From positions 1 to 10,898 of the forward strand of contig JAUWNA010000034.1 of NCBI GenBank assembly GCA_030612905.1: a DNA stretch of 10,898 nt. The letters are read 5' to 3'. Shown here piece by piece: positions 7,673-10,898 of this stretch (positions within the stretch are counted from its first letter, which is position 1; each line of letters opens with the position of its first letter). Under the pieces are notes generated by a model. The model saw only the letters and a list, made by a program, of their open reading frames with translations, had not been told where the DNA came from and made no database searches. The stretch is from Promethearchaeota archaeon. GTDB taxonomy: Archaea > Asgardarchaeota > Lokiarchaeia > Sigyniarchaeales > SOKP01. The translations under genes and the position numbers were made by a program.

Positions 7673-8614
7673 TTATTCGAGTAAGTCCTTGAATTCGTCA
7701 ATGTTTAAATGCAGGTATTTGGCAGTAATTAGTTCTCTACCTAGCAAATTTAAGAAGTTTTTCTTTCTCTTCTTATTTATGAACTTTTTCATTTCGCTAA
7801 GATCGGGCTCTTTATTGGTAACTTCGATTAATTTCTTCTTTATTGCATGATCTACGACTTTTTGGCCTACATCAGTTCTAACGATCAAAAATGATTCTCC
7901 AGAGCCTTTAGGTGCGCCCCATGGACTGTAAGAAATGTCAGAAAATTCACCAGTGTAATCAGTACAGTATTTACAGCCAGTCATTCCACCAGAAGAACAA
8001 GCAAAGCCTATCCTTAGGGAAGTACGCTCGGCCCCCGTGTTGAAATCACTTGTTACGATTTTTGCAAGACCTTGAAGATGACATGGATTCGCAATAATAC
8101 CTATATCCCGCTTTCTATCCAAATAAGCTCTTCCAATTCCAGTAATTAAAGGCCCAGCATTTTGAGTGGGATTGTTAGGAATGTATTGTTTAGCATCATT
8201 AGCGCTATCAACAACTACAGGAAAAGCGACAGGTGGCTTTTTGCTTTTAGGTTTGCTCAAAACAAAATGTTTAACAATTCCAGAGTCGAATGCGGCTGAA
8301 ACTAAATTGAATAAAATCTCATCTTTATTTTTGGATTTAACCTGAATTATATCTTTATATACCCCAACAGCTAAGTCAACGCGATTTTGACCGAACATTT
8401 TTAGTTCAATTTCGGAAACAGGAAGGAAACTTCGTGGGCATGCATTATAGCACAAACCAACAGTTTCAGCACATTCGTCAACGACATAAGCTAATCCAGT
8501 TTCTTCATTAAAATCCATATGTGGGCAAAACGCGTTACAACTTCAGCAATGAATGCATAAACCGGCATAAATTACTTCATTTTCAAGTTCTTGACTTGAT
8601 TTTTCAATCTTCAT
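7673..8614 (-). CDS. FrhB/FdhB-family (coenzyme F420 hydrogenase/dehydrogenase beta type) protein with in-frame TGA at codon 24
   Basis: From ATG 8614 the frame reads 23 codons, then TGA (8543-8545), then 289 uninterrupted codons to TAA. Both sides belong to one FrhB-type protein, an FAD and Fe-S subunit that exchanges electrons with F420, NAD(P) or another carrier. Before and across the TGA is the first ferredoxin motif, LCIHC-(TGA)-SCNAFCP, with all four cysteines. Then come ECAETVGLCYNACPRS (a second, incomplete-looking cluster motif), NPCHLQGLAK about 175-184, and GCKYCTDYTGEFSDIS with CxxC about 213-216, all family hallmarks. The family usually has Gly at the TGA position, and GGA to TGA is one base change. 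A shorter product could start at ATG 8518, but it would lack the first cluster and has no ribosome-binding site. In-frame GTG 8626 is another start. Explanations: selenocysteine, recent nonsense mutation, or sequence error. No large redox subunit gene is adjacent. Confidence 0.75.
8543..8545 (-). other. In-frame TGA inside a [4Fe-4S] motif (recoding or nonsense)
   Basis: The codon order is ATT CAT TGC TGA AGT TGT AAC GCG TTT TGC CCA. The TGA sits between the second and third cysteines of CxxCxxCxxxCP. Frame on either side is kept exactly. UGA can mean selenocysteine in archaea that carry that system, including some Lokiarchaeota; but Sec normally replaces a Cys, and here no Cys is missing. 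Pyrrolysine uses UAG and is excluded. Confidence 0.85.
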
Positions 8615-8675
8615 TAAAATAGACACTCTAATATGTATAATTTTTATTGATAAAAATTTGTTTTATAAAATGGAA

Positions 8676-8690
8676 CATAAAATATAAAGC
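8676..8690 (-). promoter_or_regulatory. TATA box of the FrhB-family gene
   Basis: On the minus strand this reads GCTTTATATTTTATG, with TTTATATT (8688-8681) as the box. Transcription would start around 8658, leaving a leader of about 44 bases before ATG 8614. The leader is AT-rich without visible structure. A perfect palindrome adjoins the box on its upstream side. Confidence 0.5.
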
Positions 8691-8691
8691 T

Positions 8692-8709
8692 AGTGTGAAT
8701 ATTCACACT
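8692..8709. repeat. 18-bp perfect palindrome next to the FrhB-family TATA box, candidate operator
   Basis: AGTGTGAATATTCACACT equals its own reverse complement over all 18 bases, with no mismatch and no spacer. It begins one base from the TATA element of the minus-strand promoter, on the upstream side where archaeal activators and some repressors bind, beside the TFB contact site. A homodimeric winged-helix or helix-turn-helix regulator is the natural reader. No second copy was found in this window. Which protein binds is unknown. Confidence 0.5.
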
Positions 8710-8810
8710 CTCTATTTTCTAAGGTTAAAACCGCATAAATTAAGGTTTAAAAAACGATAATGTTGGTTTTTTAGGAAAACTTATTATTAGAAGATATTGG
8801 GAAAAACAAC

Positions 8811-8980
8811 TTATATAGCAGTTTAATAGTACTTTTTTTGATAATAAAACAATATTACTTTGTATAAGAAGGAGGGTGAGATTTAGGTTTGAATGGCTCT
8901 TAAAACAAATTTCCGATGTTTTTATTTTTCACCCTAAGCAAACACATATATATTTAAAATTCCTAATATTTTCTTGTTAA
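8811..8980 (+). other. Intergenic stretch with a TATA box, strong Shine-Dalgarno, long stem and a doubtful 34-codon ORF
   Basis: Between the FrhB-family gene and the roadblock gene lie 399 bases without a recognisable gene. On the plus strand a TTATATAG box (8811-8818) follows an A-rich element, about 55 bases before AAGGAGG (8869-8875), the best Shine-Dalgarno sequence in the window. GTG 8876 opens 34 codons ending at 8980, but it abuts the AAGGAGG too closely, and the peptide has no recognisable feature. ATG 8893 gives only 14 codons. AGGGTGAGA (8873-8881) can pair with TTTCACCCT (8927-8935), one G-T pair included, which would mask the Shine-Dalgarno. It could be a leader, a small RNA or chance. 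Confidence 0.3.
8946..8958 (+). promoter_or_regulatory. TATA box of the roadblock gene
   Basis: ATATATATTTAAA is a strong archaeal TATA match about 60 bases before ATG 9014. Transcription would start around 8978, giving a leader of about 36 bases with only a weak AAAGGG (9001-9006) near the start codon. Confidence 0.5.
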
Positions 8981-9013
8981 AATTATTTTTAACCGAAAAC
9001 AAAGGGCTTATTT

Positions 9014-9394
9014 ATGATGTCCAATCTAGAAGAATACCTAGAAGATTTGTGTAAGAGAATCATAGGAATAAATGCAATCATAGTTGTTGGTAATGAAGGT
9101 TTACCCATTGCTTCTTTTGTAGATGAAAACACCGATCGTACACTTATTGCCGCGATAAGTGCTGCCCTAAGGTGGATCGGAAGACAATTTGTTGGTGAAA
9201 TAACAGCTGGTAATCTAAAACGAATACTAATTGATTGTTCTAATGGGGCAATATTAATACAACCTTTAAACCACTATGGAATCTTACTTGCTTCATGTAA
9301 GAGCGCCACTTTATTAAAAGAAATCGATGTTGAATTTATCCAGTCTTTTTTTTCGACTAACCTACCAAAATCACTTAGTTCTATTGTAGATTAG
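9014..9394 (+). CDS. Roadblock/LC7 domain protein
   Basis: The 126-residue product is essentially one roadblock/LC7 (longin-like) domain: an opening helix (about 3-17, LEEYLEDLCKRIIG), a hairpin with IIVVGNEGLPIAS (22-34), a central helix containing LIAAISAALRWIGRQF (44-59), then strands at about 68-85 (KRILIDC, GAILIQPL) and 88-94 (GILLASC), and a closing helical part. Such proteins dimerise and dock onto small GTPases: MglB acts on MglA in bacteria, and roadblock proteins form the Ragulator scaffold and dynein light chains in eukaryotes. Asgard archaea carry many copies. The natural partner candidate here is the Rab-like GTPase at 7116, although the FrhB-family gene intervenes on the other strand and promoters are separate. 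ATG 9017 is an alternative start one codon later. No membrane segment or extra domain is present. The specific partner cannot be read from sequence. Confidence 0.85.
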   Translation: MMSNLEEYLEDLCKRIIGINAIIVVGNEGLPIASFVDENTDRTLIAAISAALRWIGRQFVGEITAGNLKRILIDCSNGAILIQPLNHYGILLASCKSATLLKEIDVEFIQSFFSTNLPKSLSSIVD

Positions 9395-9402
9395 CTTTTA
9401 GA

Positions 9403-9455
9403 AACATGTGAGAATAAACGCATCAATTTAAATTATACATATTATTTTACATGTT
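9403..9455. repeat. Inverted repeat spanning the radical SAM promoter
   Basis: AACATGT (9403-9409) and ACATGTT (9449-9455) are perfect inverted copies 39 bases apart; as RNA the stem extends to 11 pairs with two G-U pairs. Between them is ATTATACATATT (9432-9443), the likely TATA box for the gene at 9488. It could be a pair of operator half-sites, a 3' structure of the roadblock mRNA, or chance. Confidence 0.3.
9432..9443 (+). promoter_or_regulatory. TATA-like box of the radical SAM gene
   Basis: ATTATACATATT lies about 50 bases before ATG 9488; the expected transcription start is near 9465, with a leader of about 22 bases. No Shine-Dalgarno sequence is visible. Confidence 0.4.
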
Positions 9456-9487
9456 AAAATACTTTAATGATTTTAATTTAGATTTCA

Positions 9488-10585
9488 ATGCCTATAATTC
9501 CTTCGTTACCTCGGAATATAACGCTCCATCTTACTGAAAATTGTAATTTGCGTTGTAAAATATGTTATTATTGGGGAGAAACTGGTGCGTATTCTACATC
9601 TCAAACTAAACAAAAACCCAAGACTCTAAATTTTGAAATCGTTAGGAACTTAATCAGGGAACTTGCGATTGTAAAGCCAACCTATTCGCTATTTGGTGGA
9701 GAACCGCTACTATATCCTTATTTTGAAGAGCTAATAGTTGAAATTAAAAAGAATAATTCCTTTGTAAACACTCCAACAAATGGAACACTTTTGTCCGATC
9801 ATGCAGAATTGTTGGTAAAAAAAGAATTTGACTTGGTGCGGGTTTCTCTTGATGGATCTCGAGATATAAATGATAAAATGAGAGGGGTAGGGAGCTATGA
9901 AAAGGCAATACAAGGAATTAATGATCTTTTTGAGGTAAAAGAGAAGAACAAAGCAAAAAAACCCCTTATTGATATAATTTACACTGTAACTTCTGATAAC
10001 TTTCTAGCAATCGAGGAATTTTTCTTGCAGGATCTTGATATTTCAAAATTAGACCGTATTACAATACAAATGCAGAACTATATTACAAAACAGATGGGAG
10101 AAGATTACGCAGAATTTCTCAGTTCAGAATTTGGAATTCAAAGTGATACCTATTGGAAGGGTTTGGTCCGTTTACCATCTGAATTCAATGAAATAGATAG
10201 AACTGAGTTATCTAGACAAGTAAATAGAGTGCGAACCTATTATTCGAGCCAAAATAAGTACGCGGTGCTTCTACCACCTACTTTTTCTTCACAAAATTTA
10301 GAAGCGTATCTAACTTCGAATTGGGATCAGATGACTGATGTGTATGAGAAGTGCATTATTCCTTGGGTGTCAACTGAGATTGTTGCTAATGGTGATGTTG
10401 CTCCTTGCCATATCTTCTATGATTTAGTGCTTGGAAATCTTCATGAGAATAGCATTACCGACATTTGGAATGGAGAGAAATATAAGAAGTTCAGAGATTA
10501 TATGGAGTCAAAAAAATTCATGCCAATATGTCCAGGGTGCTGTATCTTATATTTAGCTGGTAAAAAGTTGAGAAAAAAAAGATAA
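9488..10585 (+). CDS. Radical SAM enzyme with SPASM/twitch-type auxiliary cluster domain
   Basis: The 365-residue product has the radical SAM core: CNLRCKIC with Cys19, 23 and 26 (CxxxCxxC) for the [4Fe-4S] cluster that splits S-adenosylmethionine, GGEP (70-73) for SAM amino-group contact, TPTNGT (95-100) and VSLDG (119-123). The tail carries C289-IIPW, NGDVAPC (Cys307), GNLHENSITDIWNG (316-329) and CPGCC (348-352), the pattern of a SPASM-like domain cut down to about one auxiliary cluster (Cys289, 307, 348 and 351 or 352). Relatives modify peptides (PqqE- and MftC-like), enzymes (anaerobic sulfatase activators) or small cofactors (heme and tetrapyrrole types). No short precursor peptide or target enzyme is recognisable next to it, so the substrate is unknown. 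The start ATG follows an in-frame TAG nine bases upstream. It converges on the small winged-helix gene with a three-base gap. Confidence 0.9.
   Translation: MPIIPSLPRNITLHLTENCNLRCKICYYWGETGAYSTSQTKQKPKTLNFEIVRNLIRELAIVKPTYSLFGGEPLLYPYFEELIVEIKKNNSFVNTPTNGTLLSDHAELLVKKEFDLVRVSLDGSRDINDKMRGVGSYEKAIQGINDLFEVKEKNKAKKPLIDIIYTVTSDNFLAIEEFFLQDLDISKLDRITIQMQNYITKQMGEDYAEFLSSEFGIQSDTYWKGLVRLPSEFNEIDRTELSRQVNRVRTYYSSQNKYAVLLPPTFSSQNLEAYLTSNWDQMTDVYEKCIIPWVSTEIVANGDVAPCHIFYDLVLGNLHENSITDIWNGEKYKKFRDYMESKKFMPICPGCCILYLAGKKLRKKR
10573..10580 (-). terminator. T8 tract, probable terminator of the winged-helix gene
   Basis: Eight A on the plus strand read as T8 on the minus strand, nine bases past the TGA of the winged-helix gene. 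The tract doubles as the lysine-rich last codons (RKKR) of the convergent radical SAM gene. Confidence 0.45.
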
Positions 10586-10588
10586 TTC

Positions 10589-10876
10589 TCAGCATTTATC
10601 ATCATCTTTTAAAAATCGAGAACAAGTTTCGTCCAATTTCTTTATAATATGATTTCGATCTTTCCACATAATCCAGGTGCTTCCTGATTTTTCAAAATGA
10701 AATCCATCGTATTCTTCTTTTATTTTAGCTAGTGTTTTTTTCACGAAACTCCACGAGAATCCGGTTTTCTCAACTACTTCAGCGATCGCGATTGGATGAT
10801 TCATATCAAGATTATTGTTAAAAAAAGCAATAATTTTTTGGAAACCGGTTTTAGGAGCTGAATCTTTTTCATTCAT
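10589..10876 (-). CDS. Small winged-helix DNA-binding protein
   Basis: The 95-residue product looks like a single winged helix-turn-helix domain: helix 1 at about 11-21 (GFQKIIAFFNN), an IAEVVEKTGFSWSFVKKTLAKI helix-turn-helix at about 31-52 in which SWSFVKKTL is the recognition helix, and a beta wing at about 57-72 (GFHFEKSGSTWIMW). A basic helix and an acidic tail (KDDDKC) follow. No ligand-binding or metal-binding domain is present. Such stand-alone archaeal wHTH proteins are usually transcription regulators; the target is unknown. It is transcribed toward the radical SAM gene with only three bases between the stops. It is the only gene here that ends in TGA; reading through would add eleven codons antisense to its neighbour, so TGA is very probably a true stop. 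The last 22 bases of the window hold only the start of its upstream region. Confidence 0.8.
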   Translation of the reverse strand: MNEKDSAPKTGFQKIIAFFNNNLDMNHPIAIAEVVEKTGFSWSFVKKTLAKIKEEYDGFHFEKSGSTWIMWKDRNHIIKKLDETCSRFLKDDDKC

Positions 10877-10898
10877 TTTTCATGAAGAAATAATTGTA

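Noticed and set aside
8543..8545. Genome-wide reassignment of TGA to an amino acid
   Set aside because: The winged-helix gene ends sensibly at TGA (10589-10591), tryptophan is encoded by TGG throughout, and no other gene in the window has an internal TGA.
8884..8898. tRNA T-arm (GGTTTGAATGG resembles GGTTCGAATCC)
   Set aside because: The arm does not pair properly and there are no D- or anticodon-arm equivalents or acceptor stem around it.
8869..8935. SECIS element serving the TGA-containing gene
   Set aside because: The stem lies upstream of that gene's likely transcription start, and I could not fit either the archaeal or the eukaryotic core motifs to it on either strand.
10556..10591. 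A second readthrough TGA (Cys-Sec end) in the winged-helix gene
   Set aside because: Reading on gives only eleven codons antisense to the radical SAM gene before TAA, through the T8 tract, with no conserved look. A normal stop is far likelier.
1..10898. CRISPR arrays, insertion sequences, integrase sites or prophage genes
   Set aside because: I saw no regularly spaced repeats, transposase or integrase motifs, or terminal inverted repeats with target duplications in the window.

Overview
The window looks like a piece of an AT-rich archaeal chromosome, most likely from an Asgard archaeon (Lokiarchaeia-like). The reasons are a Rab/Ras-type small GTPase and a separate roadblock/LC7 protein, a full XPD/Rad3-type helicase with the iron-sulfur cysteines of the eukaryotic and archaeal enzyme, an archaeal-looking GT5 glycogen synthase, an F420-type FrhB oxidoreductase subunit, TATA-like boxes at about the right distance from start codons, several near-leaderless or non-ATG starts, and T-tract terminators. 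The phylum call is inference from gene content; no rRNA or other marker is present.

Layout. 1-256 (minus): 5' end of a secernin/C69-family hydrolase that runs off the window. 257-407: divergent promoter region. 408-2045 (plus): N-acyl-D-amino-acid deacylase family amidohydrolase. 2212-4005 (plus): glycogen synthase. 4057-6036 (minus): XPD-like helicase, convergent with glycogen synthase and divergent from 6128-7027 (plus), a six-helix membrane protein of unknown function. 7116-7658 (plus): Rab-like GTPase, convergent with 7673-8614 (minus), an FrhB-family protein whose reading frame is interrupted by a single in-frame TGA inside its first ferredoxin motif. 8615-9013: a 399-base intergenic region with promoters, an 18-bp perfect palindrome and a long-range stem. 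9014-9394 (plus): roadblock/LC7 protein. 9488-10585 (plus): radical SAM enzyme with a one-cluster auxiliary (SPASM/twitch-like) tail. 10589-10876 (minus): small winged-helix protein.

How the parts fit. The first two genes both act on amide bonds of peptides or amino-acid derivatives and share a promoter region, which suits a peptide-degrading lifestyle. The middle genes (glycogen storage, DNA helicase, membrane protein) look individually promoted rather than being one operon. The GTPase and the roadblock protein are the kind of pair that acts together in other systems (MglA/MglB, Rag/Ragulator), here flanking an Fe-S/flavin redox gene, but they have separate promoters and the link is speculative.

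The strongest unusual signal is the TGA at 8543-8545 (minus): the frame is intact on both sides of it and encodes conserved family sequence (CxxC-TGA-SCxxxCP). It may be selenocysteine recoding, a fresh nonsense mutation, or an assembly error; the Sec idea is weakened because all four cluster cysteines are already present and no 3' SECIS can be seen.
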